From Aurantimonas sp. Leaf443 (lineage in GTDB: Bacteria; Pseudomonadota; Alphaproteobacteria; Rhizobiales; Rhizobiaceae): a stretch of DNA of 64,000 nt. Below, piece after piece: positions 43,581 to 51,405 of this stretch. The notes under the pieces are model-generated. The model saw nothing but the letters and a program-made list of their open reading frames with translations, had not been told where the DNA came from and ran no database searches. The stretch lies in assembly GCF_001425575.1 (NCBI RefSeq), contig NZ_LMRD01000008.1:391171-455170 (forward strand). The letters are read 5' to 3'. Made by a program: the position numbers and the translations under genes. Numbering within the stretch: position 1 is the first letter of the stretch; each line of letters begins with the position of its first letter.

Positions 43581-44453
43581 TCAGGACCTTTCGCGCAGGA
43601 GGAAGCCGGACAGGCCCTGCGGCAGGACCCGGATGACGACGATGACCGCGACGAGGAGCCCGATCTGGCCGAAGAGCTGGCCCTGCCAGGAGGTGAGCGC
43701 GGCCTTGACGATGCCGAGGATGGCGGCGGCGGGCGCGGTGCCGAGGAAAACGTCGGCGCCGCCGACGACGACGGTGACGAAGGCCTCCACCACGAAGGCG
43801 CTGCCCATGGTGGGCACCAGCGTCATGGTCGGGGCGTAGAGGCCGCCGGCGAGCCCGGCGAGCGCGGCGCCGAGCCCGAAGGTCAGCGAGTAGATCAGGC
43901 TGGTGTTGACGCCGAGCGCCTCGGCGATGTGCGGCACCTGGATCGTGGCCCTGGCGAGCGTGCCGAAGCGCGTCCGGGTGAAGAGCAGCCAGAGGCACAG
44001 GAGCAGGAGGAGCGCCGAGCCCATCAGGACGAGGCGGTAGACCGAATAGGAATAAGGACCGACGGCGAAGGAGCCGAAGGGCGTGCCGGTGCCCGGCAGC
44101 GAGGAGCCCAGAAGGATCAGCGTGCCCTGCGTGGCGATCATCGAGACGCCCCAGGTGGCCACGATCGTGTCGAGCGGCCGGTCGTAGAGATGGCGGATGA
44201 TCGCCCGCTCCAGCACCATGCCGACGAGACCGGCGACCGCCGCGCCGAGAAGGATCGCCAGCGGCAGCGGCAGGCCCATGCGCGCCGCGCTCGCCGAGAC
44301 GTAGGCGCCGCACAGGATGAATTCGCCATGGGCGAGGTTGATGACGCCCATCATGCCGAAGATCACCGCCAGCCCGCAGGCCGACAGGACGAGAAAGGCG
44401 AAGGCGTCGCCCGCCTGGTAGAGAAAGGTGAAGGCCCCGTAGAGGAGGTCCAT
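43581..44453 (-). CDS. Urea/amide ABC transporter permease (UrtB/LivH-like)
   Basis: This 290-residue inner-membrane permease has typical LivH/UrtB stretches: CGLAVIFGMMGVINLAHGEF near the N-terminus, YDRPLDTIVATWGVSM and FVVEAFVTVVVGGADVFLGT. It follows the binding-protein gene after 139 bases that include a strong hairpin, and forms the channel with the next permease. Confidence 0.92.
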   Translation of the reverse strand: MDLLYGAFTFLYQAGDAFAFLVLSACGLAVIFGMMGVINLAHGEFILCGAYVSASAARMGLPLPLAILLGAAVAGLVGMVLERAIIRHLYDRPLDTIVATWGVSMIATQGTLILLGSSLPGTGTPFGSFAVGPYSYSVYRLVLMGSALLLLLCLWLLFTRTRFGTLARATIQVPHIAEALGVNTSLIYSLTFGLGAALAGLAGGLYAPTMTLVPTMGSAFVVEAFVTVVVGGADVFLGTAPAAAILGIVKAALTSWQGQLFGQIGLLVAVIVVIRVLPQGLSGFLLRERS

Positions 44454-44559
44454 CGTGCCATCCGATGCTGGAACTGTCGGGGCGGGACGCGGCCCGCGCG
44501 GGAGCCGGCGCCCCGGCGCAGGCCCTGCGAGGGCTCGCGCGCGGGCGCCGGGCGGTCCG

Positions 44560-44584
44560 CGGCCCGGCCATGGCGGCCGGGCCG
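44560..44584 (-). other. Strong hairpin between the amide binding-protein gene and its permeases
   Basis: CGGCCCGGCC and GGCCGGGCCG pair perfectly over 10 bp with a five-base loop, 8 bases after the binding-protein stop codon on the minus strand. There is no T-tract. A stabilising or partially terminating role that boosts binding-protein mRNA is inferred. Confidence 0.65.
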
Positions 44585-44592
44585 TGGCGCGA

Positions 44593-45825
44593 TCAGCCCT
44601 TGGCGGGCGGATTGGAGGGCGTGTACTGCTCGCTCGGGTCGCTCTTGGTCAGGTCGCAGCCCGCCTCGCCCAGCCAGTAGGGCTTGATGTCGTCCCAGAC
44701 CTTCGGGAAGGTGATCGAGTGGTCCTCGCCCACCTTGGCGAGGTAGATCGTATGCGACATGTGCTGGCTCTTGGGGTCGAGGCAGACCTTGCCCTCGGGC
44801 GCGTCGAAGCAGACGTCGCCCTTGGCAATCTCGGCGCGCAGCGCCTCCTTGTCGGTCTTGCCGCCGGCCCGCTCCACCATCTGCTTGTAGAGATAGACGG
44901 CGGTGTAGGAGTTCTCGGCCTCCTGGTTGATATAGGGCTCGTCGGGGAACTTCTTGCGCCATTTCTCGACGAAGGCCTTGGAGGCCGGCGTCTCCACCTC
45001 CTCGATGTAGTTCACCGTGGCGTACATGTTGGCAAGGCTCGGCGGCTTGAAGCGCTTGTGCTCGTAGCCCTGGCCGACATTGACCGAGGAGGCCATGGGC
45101 ACCTTCAGATTGGCCGCGCCCGCCTGCTCGTAATAGGAGGCCTGCGCGGTGCCCACCAGCAGCGTCACCAGGACGTCGGGCTTGGCGGCCTGGATGTTCT
45201 GGATGGTCTGGGAGAACTGCGAGACGCCGAGCGGGATGAACTCCTCGCCGACCATCTCGCCGCCGTTCTCCTTGACGATGTTGCGCACCCATTCGGCGGA
45301 GATCTGGCCGAAATTGTAGTCCGCCGCGATCGTGTAGACCTTCTTGCCGTAGGTCTCCATCATGTAGGGGATCAGCGTCGAGAACTGCTGCTCGGGCACG
45401 GCGCCCGTCACGATCATGTTGGCGTCGCAGACGCCGCCCTCGTACTGGTTGTTGTAGAAGGCGAGCCCGTCGAACTGGTTGACGATCGGGCGGTAGGCCT
45501 CGCGCGAGGCCGAGGAGAAGCCGGCGAAGACGGCGTCCACCTTGTCGCGCTGCAGCACGCGGCGCATGAATTCCTGGTAGCGCGTGTTGTCGGACTGGGT
45601 GTCGTAGACGACGAGTTCCAGCGGACGGCCCGCGATGCCGCCGGCCGCGTTGATCTCCTCGGTCGCCAGTTCGATGCCGTGCACCTTGCCGATCGTGGCG
45701 AGGGCGAAGTCGCCGGACTGGTCCTCGAGCACGCCGAGCTTGATCGGCTCCTGGGCGAGGGCCGCGCCGGACAATAGGAGAAGTGTTCCGAGCGCCGCGA
45801 GGGCGCCGGAGGATCGCGTCTTCAT
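44593..45825 (-). CDS. Urea/short-chain amide ABC transporter substrate-binding protein
   Basis: This periplasmic type-1 binding protein of 410 residues has a signal peptide of about 24 residues (LLLLSGAALA before QEPIKLGVLEDQSGDF). The sequence style (NNQYEGGVCDANMIVTGAVPEQQ, YDTQSDNTRYQEFM) is that of UrtA/FmdD proteins that bind urea or short amides. It is 27 bases downstream of amiR in the same operon, so its synthesis should fall under the amiC/amiR switch. The ligand is inferred from family and context. Confidence 0.9.
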   Translation of the reverse strand: MKTRSSGALAALGTLLLLSGAALAQEPIKLGVLEDQSGDFALATIGKVHGIELATEEINAAGGIAGRPLELVVYDTQSDNTRYQEFMRRVLQRDKVDAVFAGFSSASREAYRPIVNQFDGLAFYNNQYEGGVCDANMIVTGAVPEQQFSTLIPYMMETYGKKVYTIAADYNFGQISAEWVRNIVKENGGEMVGEEFIPLGVSQFSQTIQNIQAAKPDVLVTLLVGTAQASYYEQAGAANLKVPMASSVNVGQGYEHKRFKPPSLANMYATVNYIEEVETPASKAFVEKWRKKFPDEPYINQEAENSYTAVYLYKQMVERAGGKTDKEALRAEIAKGDVCFDAPEGKVCLDPKSQHMSHTIYLAKVGEDHSITFPKVWDDIKPYWLGEAGCDLTKSDPSEQYTPSNPPAKG

Positions 45826-45852
45826 CTCGTGTCTCCGTGGGTTGGGGGCTCG

Positions 45853-46503
45853 TCAGTCCGCCGCGGCTTGCAGGCGCTTGGCCGCGACGGGTTCGTCGTC
45901 CGGTGTTCCTGCGGCAAGGACGAGGCGCTCGCAGTAGGCCTCGAGGCCGAGACGCTCGCGCATCGCCTCGCGTCGCAGGATCTGGTAGGCGGCCTCGTCG
46001 TCGAGGCCGCTCAGCGCCATGGTTCGCACCACGGCCTTGATGACGTGGCGGCGCTGGCGCCGACGCGTCTGGAGCTCGTCGATCGCCGCCTCCTGGGCGG
46101 CCCGGCGTGCATGCTCGTTCACGCCGAGATAGAGCGCGGAATAGACGGCCCCGCCATAGACCGGCTTCTGCAGGAAGGCGGTCGCGCCTGCCATGAGCAG
46201 CGCCTTCAGCCGGCTCGGCGCCTCGGCCCCGACGAGGCCGATGACGGGGGCGGGCGGCAGCGCGCCGGCCAGCGCGGAAAAGGGGCTCGCGGGACCGGTG
46301 AGGTCGCCGTCGACGAAGAGGACGTCGCGCGCCGGCTCCAGCCCCGAAAGGAGCGCCTCGCAGGCCTGCGCGCCCGTCGCCTCCTCCACCTCGAGGCCGA
46401 GCTTGGCGAGCGTCGCCGACAGCGCCTCCACCGCCCTCCGGTCGGGCGAGGCCACGAGGGCGCGGCGCTGGCTGAAGTTCTGGACGAGGCGGGCAAGGCT
46501 CAT
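45853..46503 (-). CDS. amiR: ANTAR-domain antitermination regulator AmiR
   Basis: This RNA-binding antiterminator (216 residues) resembles AmiR of Pseudomonas (about 196). An N-terminal pseudo-receiver domain (about 10-125; RALVASPDRRAVEAL, DVLFVDGDLTG, AFLQKPVYGGAVYSA) is followed by a helical linker (about 130-155) and a C-terminal ANTAR domain (about 155-205; RRHVIKAVVRTMALSG, LDDEAAYQILRREAM). In the Pseudomonas system AmiC sequesters AmiR until an amide binds; free AmiR then stops terminator formation in the leader. Here amiR overlaps amiC by four bases and is followed by the amide transporter. A matching leader lies upstream of amiC. Confidence 0.9.
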   Translation of the reverse strand: MSLARLVQNFSQRRALVASPDRRAVEALSATLAKLGLEVEEATGAQACEALLSGLEPARDVLFVDGDLTGPASPFSALAGALPPAPVIGLVGAEAPSRLKALLMAGATAFLQKPVYGGAVYSALYLGVNEHARRAAQEAAIDELQTRRRQRRHVIKAVVRTMALSGLDDEAAYQILRREAMRERLGLEAYCERLVLAAGTPDDEPVAAKRLQAAAD

Positions 46504-47660
46504 GACACGACCCTCAGGGCAGGCTGCAGCATGGGCTGCTCGAGCGCGGCGGAGGAGCGCACGAGATAGGGATCGGGGCGCACCGGCGCCTTGGCCTCCA
46601 CCAGGATGTCGAACTGGCCGTCGTGCCGGGAGCGCCCGATGCGCGGGGTGAGATAGGCGTGGCGCGTGTCGGGATCGATCGAGACCGTGCCCTGCGGGGC
46701 CTCGATGCTCTGGCCGGCCACGCAGCGCCGGACCGCGCCGATCTCGGCCGTGCCCGCGGCCCCGAGCGCCCTGGCGAGCAGCTTGACGGCGACGAAGGCG
46801 GCCTCGGCCTCGGCGGAGGCCGCCGGCCCGTCGGGAAAGCTCCGGGCGTAGTCGGAGACGAAGGCGGCATTGGCCTCGCTCTTGACCGAGGCGAAATAGA
46901 CCGAGGAGCTGAGATGGCCGTCGATCGCCTCCGGCCCGATCTCCATCAGCTCGGGTTCGGAGAGGTTGCAGCTGGCGATGGGCAGGAAGCGCGCCTGGTC
47001 GATGCCGCGCGCCCGGCATTCCCGCCGCATAGCCCGGAAGAAGGCGTAGGCGGATTCGCCGATCAGCGAGTTGAAGACGAAGTCGGGCGCGGCGTCGAGG
47101 ACGGCGGCGACGATGTGGGACATATCCGTCTCCCCCACCGGCAGGTAGCGCTCGGCCAGGACGCTGCCGCCGCGCTGCAGCAGCTCGTCGCGCAGGACGC
47201 GGTTGCTCTCCCAGGCCCAGATGTAGTTCGACCCGATGCAGAAGGCGCGCCGTCCGTGGCGGGCGACCAGGAACTCGACCAGCGGCAGGATGTGGTGGTT
47301 GGGCGCCGAGCCCGTGTAGACGACGTTCTCCGAACTTTCGAAACCCTCGTAATGGGCGGGGTACCACAGGAGCGCGTCGCGCTTCTCGAAGATCGGGATG
47401 ACGTCCTTGCGCGAGGAGGACGTGTAGCAGCCGACGACGTGGCGGATGCCCTGCCCCAGCATGGCCTCCACCGCCGGCGCATAGGCCGAGAGGCAGCTCT
47501 GCGGATCGACCACGACCGGGTCGAGGCGCAGGCCGGAGCCGGCCGCCTCGTTGACCTGCCGGCAGGCCAGGAGCGCCCCGTTGCGCATCGTCCGCCCCAC
47601 CGTGCCGTAGGAGCCGGTGGCCGAGAAGAGGATGCCGATCGGGATGCTCGAACCTGTCAT
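46500..47660 (-). CDS. amiC: AmiC-type amide sensor / negative regulator
   Basis: This 386-residue periplasmic-binding-protein-like fold has no signal peptide, as expected for cytoplasmic AmiC, which binds short amides and silences AmiR. The N-terminus IPIGILFSATGSYGTVGRTMRNGALLA, then VVVDPQSCLSAY, GCYTSSSRKDVIPIFE, YEGFESSENVVYTG and CIGSNYIWAWESNRV follow the AmiC/UrtA pattern. A longer frame starts at 47732, but that stretch contains the leader terminator, and known AmiC proteins begin close to the sensor fold, so the ATG at 47660 is chosen. The stop overlaps the amiR start. Confidence 0.88.
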   Translation of the reverse strand: MTGSSIPIGILFSATGSYGTVGRTMRNGALLACRQVNEAAGSGLRLDPVVVDPQSCLSAYAPAVEAMLGQGIRHVVGCYTSSSRKDVIPIFEKRDALLWYPAHYEGFESSENVVYTGSAPNHHILPLVEFLVARHGRRAFCIGSNYIWAWESNRVLRDELLQRGGSVLAERYLPVGETDMSHIVAAVLDAAPDFVFNSLIGESAYAFFRAMRRECRARGIDQARFLPIASCNLSEPELMEIGPEAIDGHLSSSVYFASVKSEANAAFVSDYARSFPDGPAASAEAEAAFVAVKLLARALGAAGTAEIGAVRRCVAGQSIEAPQGTVSIDPDTRHAYLTPRIGRSRHDGQFDILVEAKAPVRPDPYLVRSSAALEQPMLQPALRVVS

Positions 47661-47680
47661 CGCACCGTCCAACGCAACAA

Positions 47681-47708
47681 GCCCCTCAGCATGGAAATGC
47701 TGCGGGGC
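47681..47708 (-). terminator. Intrinsic terminator in the amiC leader
   Basis: On the minus strand GCCCC-g-CAGCAT and ATGCTG-a-GGGGC pair around a four-base loop (TTCC), followed by TTGTTGCGTT. It stands 20 bases before the amiC ATG, where it would block the operon unless antitermination occurs. Its 5' arm overlaps the stem of the second hexaloop hairpin. Confidence 0.72.
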
Positions 47709-47717
47709 GCCGTTGCC
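47706..47717 (-). promoter_or_regulatory. Candidate second ANTAR hairpin (P2)
   Basis: On the minus strand GGC and GCC flank the hexaloop AACGGC, which has A at loop position 1 and G at position 4. The stem is only three base pairs. Its 3' arm shares bases with the 5' arm of the terminator, so the two folds exclude each other, as in known ANTAR leaders. Confidence 0.45.
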
Positions 47718-47749
47718 GAAATCGAGGGTCATCAGTCTGGCGCGTTGTT

Positions 47750-47763
47750 GGGCAGCCTTGCCC
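47750..47763 (-). promoter_or_regulatory. Candidate first ANTAR hairpin (P1)
   Basis: On the minus strand GGGC-AAGGCT-GCCC forms a 4-bp GC stem with a hexaloop that has A at position 1 and G at position 4, the ANTAR-RNA recognition signature. It lies between the proposed promoter and the P2/terminator region. Confidence 0.62.
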
Positions 47764-47777
47764 TGCGCTTAAAGGTT

Positions 47778-47806
47778 AGGCTGACCTGTTCGCCCGCCGC
47801 TGTCAA
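47778..47806 (-). promoter_or_regulatory. Candidate promoter of the amiC operon
   Basis: On the minus strand TTGACA (47806-47801), a perfect -35, is followed after 17 bases by CAGCCT, a weak -10. The -35 is the loop of an inverted repeat CGCCGC/GCGGCG (47795-47812), which may be an operator. Transcription from here would include both hexaloop hairpins and the terminator. Confidence 0.45.
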
Positions 47807-47932
47807 GCGGCGTTTTCAAGTCATGCGATGCGACGCGCGGACGGCTTGCGCCGGAGGCCGAAACCCGGCGACGCTCACGCACGGGGGCGCGCCAGGGGGG
47901 CGCGCCGCGGCAAGGCAGGATGGAGACAGGCG

Positions 47933-48694
47933 ATGGATCTGGGACTCAAGGGGCGCAAGGCGCTCGTCACCGGCGGCACGCGCGGCATCGGCCTCGCGAT
48001 CGCCCGAACGCTCGCCGAGGAGGGCGCGGATGTCGCGCTCTGCGCCCGCGACGGGGCGCTCGCGCTGAGCATGGCGGAGGATCTCGCCAGGCTCGGCGTT
48101 TCAACCCTCGGCCGTGGCGTCGACGTCTCGGACGCGGCCGCGCTGAAAGGCTTCGTGGAGGAGGCCGCGCGCACGCTGGGCGGGCTCGACATCGTCGTCG
48201 CCAATGTCAGCGCGCTCGCCGTCGGGAGCGACGAGGAGAGCTGGCGACAGGGCTTCGAGACCGACATACTGGGCACGGTGCGCCTCGTCGACGCGGCCAT
48301 GCCGAGCCTCGAGAAGAGCGACTGCGGCTCGATCGTGACGATCGCCTCGGTCTCGGGCCGCGAGATCGACTTCGCCGCCGGCCCCTACGGCGCCTTCAAG
48401 GCCGCCCTCATCCACTACACGCAGGGGTTGGCCTATCGCCTGGCGCCCCGGAACATCCGCGCCAACACCGTGTCGCCCGGCAACACCTACTTTCCCGGCG
48501 GGGTCTGGACGCAGATCGAGGCCGGCAATCCCGAACTCTTCGCCGCTTCGCTCGCCCTCAACCCGACCGGCCGCATGGCCACCCCGCAGGAGATCGCCAA
48601 CGCCGCCGTCTTCCTGGCGAGCCCCGTGGCGAGCTTCGTCACCGGCACCAATCTCGTCGTCGACGGCGCCCTCACCCGCGGCGTCCAGTTCTGA
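47933..48694 (+). CDS. Short-chain dehydrogenase/reductase
   Basis: This 253-residue NAD(P)-dependent oxidoreductase has the classical SDR layout: cofactor motif VTGGTRGIGLAIA (TGxxxGIG), IVVANVSAL in place of the usual NNAG, catalytic Ser in VTIASVSGRE and the YxxxK motif in GPYGAFKAALIH. The C-terminus ends near VTGTNLVVDGALTRG. The ATG at 47933 has GGAGAC upstream; earlier in-frame codons are arginine-rich and unsupported. It is divergent from the amiC operon. The substrate cannot be told from sequence. Confidence 0.85.
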   Translation: MDLGLKGRKALVTGGTRGIGLAIARTLAEEGADVALCARDGALALSMAEDLARLGVSTLGRGVDVSDAAALKGFVEEAARTLGGLDIVVANVSALAVGSDEESWRQGFETDILGTVRLVDAAMPSLEKSDCGSIVTIASVSGREIDFAAGPYGAFKAALIHYTQGLAYRLAPRNIRANTVSPGNTYFPGGVWTQIEAGNPELFAASLALNPTGRMATPQEIANAAVFLASPVASFVTGTNLVVDGALTRGVQF

Positions 48695-48857
48695 ACCGGC
48701 GGCCTGCGCCGGCCGAAACGCCCGAACGGGCTGGCGGAGCGAACGGGCGAGGCGTCATCCGTCAAACGCCCGGCGCCGCGCCGTCGGCCGCTGCACGCCC
48801 GGCGGGAATGCAGCGCGCCGAGGCGCGCCGCACGGTCCGGGCCGGGCGGCGCGTCCG

Positions 48858-50282
48858 CTACTGGCGGGCGTAGACGTCCTCGATGCGCACGATGTCGTCC
48901 TCGCCGGTATAGCTGCCGACCTGGATCTCGATGATCTTCAGGTCGATCTTGCCGGGATTGTGCATCCGGTGCGTGCAGCCGATCGGCAGATAGGCCGCCT
49001 CGTTCTCGTGATAGTATTTCACCGTCCCGTCGATCGTCACCTCGGCGGTGCCGTGCACGACGACCCAGTGCTCGGCGCGGTGATGGTGGCGCTGCAGCGA
49101 GAGGATGCCGCCGGGCTTGACGCAGATATGCTTCACCTGGAAGCGGTCGCCGATGTCGATGCGCTGGTACCAGCCCCAGGGCCGGTGGATGCGCAGGTGG
49201 TCGGTGGCGGCCTCGTGGCCGGCCGCGACGAGCTGGGCGACGAGATCCTTGACCTTGGGCGCCTCGCTCTTGGCCGCGACCAGGACGGCATCGGCGGTGG
49301 ACACGACCACCACGTCGTCGAGCCCGACGACGGCCGTCAGGATCCCGTCCGAGCGCACGAGGCTGTTGCGGGTGCCGAGAACGCTGACCGGACCCTCGAT
49401 GACGTTGCCCTGCGCGTCCGCCGGCTTCACGTCGTAGATCGAATCCCAGGAGCCGACGTCGGACCAGCCGAAGGAGGCGCGCACGACGCCGGCCCGCCGC
49501 GTCTTCTCCATCACGGCGTAGTCGATCGAGATCTTCGGCGCGCGGCGGAAGGCGTCCGCGTCGAGGCGCAGGAATTCCAGATCCCGCCGGCCGGCGGCGA
49601 GCGAGGCCGAGACGGCCGAGACGACGTCGGGCGCCTCCTGGCGCAGTTCCTCCATCATCGCGTCCGCCCGGTAGAGGAAGTTGCCGCTGTTCCAGACGAG
49701 CCCGTCCGCCACATAGGCCTCGGCGCGCGCCCGGTCGGGCTTCTCCACGAAGCGCTCGAGCGCGAACGTGCCCTCGACGCCGAGCGGCGCCCCGACCTCG
49801 ATATAGCCGTAGGCGACGGAGGGAGAGGTCGGCTCGATGCCGAGCGTCATGATGCGCCCGTCCTCGGCGGCCCGCGCCGCGCGCAGGCAGTCCTCGACGA
49901 AGGCGTCGGTGCCCGTCACCACGTGGTCGGCCGCCAGCACGAGGCAGATCGCCTCGGGGTCGCGCTCCATGGCCTTCAGTGTTCCGGCCGCAACCGCCGC
50001 GGCGGAGTCGCGCCGCTCGGGCTCGAGCAGGATCTCGCCCTCGCGGCCCAGAAGACGCATCTGCTCGGCCACGATGAAGCGGAAGTCGTTGCCGGTGACG
50101 ACGATCGGAGGCCCGAATTGCGGGCCGCTCACGCGCTCCAGCGTCGCCTGGAACGTCGATCCGCCCGCGTCCATCAGGGGGATGAACTGCTTGGGCATCG
50201 TCTCGCGCGACAGCGGCCAGAGCCGTGTGCCGGAGCCGCCCGCCATGATGATCGGAATGATCGTCCGCACTGTGCCTGCCAT
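48858..50282 (-). CDS. Mannose-1-phosphate guanylyltransferase / mannose-6-phosphate isomerase
   Basis: This bifunctional type II enzyme (474 residues; AlgA/XanB/CpsB-like) makes GDP-mannose for exopolysaccharide, capsule or LPS synthesis. The N-terminal nucleotidyltransferase (about 1-350) shows IIMAGGSGTRLWPLSRETMPKQF, VLAADHVVTG and the FVEKPD motif. A C-terminal cupin isomerase domain (about 360-474) follows, with HRPWGWYQRIDIG, LQRHHHRAEHWVVVHG and IGCTHRMHNPG carrying the metal-binding histidines. The frame is open to 50366, but MAGTVRTIIPIIMAGG at 50282 matches family N-termini. No glycosyltransferase genes are adjacent. Confidence 0.92.
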   Translation of the reverse strand: MAGTVRTIIPIIMAGGSGTRLWPLSRETMPKQFIPLMDAGGSTFQATLERVSGPQFGPPIVVTGNDFRFIVAEQMRLLGREGEILLEPERRDSAAAVAAGTLKAMERDPEAICLVLAADHVVTGTDAFVEDCLRAARAAEDGRIMTLGIEPTSPSVAYGYIEVGAPLGVEGTFALERFVEKPDRARAEAYVADGLVWNSGNFLYRADAMMEELRQEAPDVVSAVSASLAAGRRDLEFLRLDADAFRRAPKISIDYAVMEKTRRAGVVRASFGWSDVGSWDSIYDVKPADAQGNVIEGPVSVLGTRNSLVRSDGILTAVVGLDDVVVVSTADAVLVAAKSEAPKVKDLVAQLVAAGHEAATDHLRIHRPWGWYQRIDIGDRFQVKHICVKPGGILSLQRHHHRAEHWVVVHGTAEVTIDGTVKYYHENEAAYLPIGCTHRMHNPGKIDLKIIEIQVGSYTGEDDIVRIEDVYARQ

Positions 50283-50456
50283 CCCCGTCGCTCGAGCCTT
50301 GCCAAGGCGTTCCTGCGGCACCTCTAATGACGCGCTCCGCCCGCAACAAGGCCGATCTGCGCGCAAGCGCGTGTTTTCGCGAGCGAAGCGGCGACCGGGG
50401 CAGGTCGCGAAAGCACGCGCCGGCGCGCGCGGCCGATCGCCGGGGGCGAGCGGCCT

Positions 50457-51161
50457 TCAGGAGGGGGTGACGGCGTAGCGCAGGTGCAGGAGGTCGTGCT
50501 CCAGCGTCTCGACCCCGAGAAGGGTCAGCTCGACCTTGCCCTGGAGACCCTCCGTTCCGAAGACGGCGATGGTCTCCTCGCCGACGCGCCCGACCAGCGC
50601 CGGCGCCAGGACGAGGCTCAGTTCGTCGACGAGGCCGGCGGCGAGGAACGAGCCGTTCACGCCCCCGCCCCCCTCCAGCAGCAGATGCCCGATCCCGAAT
50701 TCGCGCCGCAGCACCGCGAGGGCCGTGCCGAGGTCGATCTCCGGCCCCTCCGCCACGATGTAGGACACGCCGTCGCCGGCAAGCTCCGCCAGGTGGCGGT
50801 CCTCGACGCCGCCGCCCAGAAGCACCACGACGGGATCGCCGCCGATATCGCCCTTGGCGAAATGCAGCTTGCCGGAGCGGTCCACCGCGACCGCGTAGGT
50901 CTTCGCATCCCGGCGGGCGACATGAACCGGGCGCTCCACCGCGCCGTGCCCGGCCGGCGGGTGCGGCGCGCCCTTGGCCATCTCGGCCATGGTCACGCGG
51001 CCGACGAGCCAGGCGTCGGCGGCAATCGCGTCGTGGATCCCCTCGTAGGCCGCGCTCCAGTCCTTCACGACACCCTTCGGGCTCTTCGTGTAGCGGCTGG
51101 GATGGAGCCCGCCGTCGAGGGACGAGGTCATGTGGCAGGTGACTTTGGGGCGGTCGTTCAC
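50457..51161 (-). CDS. RibD C-terminal domain / dihydrofolate reductase-like protein
   Basis: This stand-alone 234-residue reductase has the RibD-C (DHFR-like) fold. Its N-terminus PKVTCHMTSSLDGGLHPSRYT and the motif HLLLEGGGGVNGSFLAAGLVDE are those of pyrimidine-reductase-like NADPH enzymes. Many such single-domain proteins have no assigned substrate, and no other riboflavin gene is nearby, so the name stops at the fold. The start is a GTG at 51161 with GGAAGGAAAG upstream; the longer open frame before it is read-through. Confidence 0.82.
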   Translation of the reverse strand: MNDRPKVTCHMTSSLDGGLHPSRYTKSPKGVVKDWSAAYEGIHDAIAADAWLVGRVTMAEMAKGAPHPPAGHGAVERPVHVARRDAKTYAVAVDRSGKLHFAKGDIGGDPVVVLLGGGVEDRHLAELAGDGVSYIVAEGPEIDLGTALAVLRREFGIGHLLLEGGGGVNGSFLAAGLVDELSLVLAPALVGRVGEETIAVFGTEGLQGKVELTLLGVETLEHDLLHLRYAVTPS

Positions 51162-51339
51162 GCGCTTTCCTTCCGGCGATGCTTGAGGTTCGAGGCGTCG
51201 AGGGGCGGGGCGCGCCCTCGCCGTCCGACGCCCCTTCCAACGCGTCACGAAGCGCTCGGCTCCCGTCGGAACGGTCCGCCCCTCCGGTTTGCCCCGTTCG
51301 GGCGGACGGGCGTCGAAAGGGCGCCGGGCCGAAACGACG

Positions 51340-51367
51340 GCGCCGTGCGGCTGGCGACGCACGGCGC
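51340..51367 (-). terminator. Terminator hairpin after the second chemoreceptor gene
   Basis: GCGCCGTGCG and CGCACGGCGC form a perfect 10-bp stem with an eight-base loop, 38 bases beyond the chemoreceptor stop, followed on the minus strand by CGTCGTTTCGG. The rest of the 51162-51405 gap shows nothing recognisable. Confidence 0.6.
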
Positions 51368-51405
51368 TGTTCCATCTGGGGGCGTGGCGTTCAGACCGGC
51401 GCGCC

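Noticed and set aside
47661-47732. 24-codon N-terminal extension of AmiC
   Set aside because: It would place the terminator hairpin inside the coding region, it has no family similarity, and known AmiC proteins start at the equivalent of the ATG at 47660.
47795-47816. Plus-strand intrinsic terminator (CGCCGC/GCGGCG stem followed by TTTT)
   Set aside because: No plus-strand gene ends upstream of it. The stem encloses a perfect minus-strand -35 (TTGACA), so a promoter/operator role is more likely.
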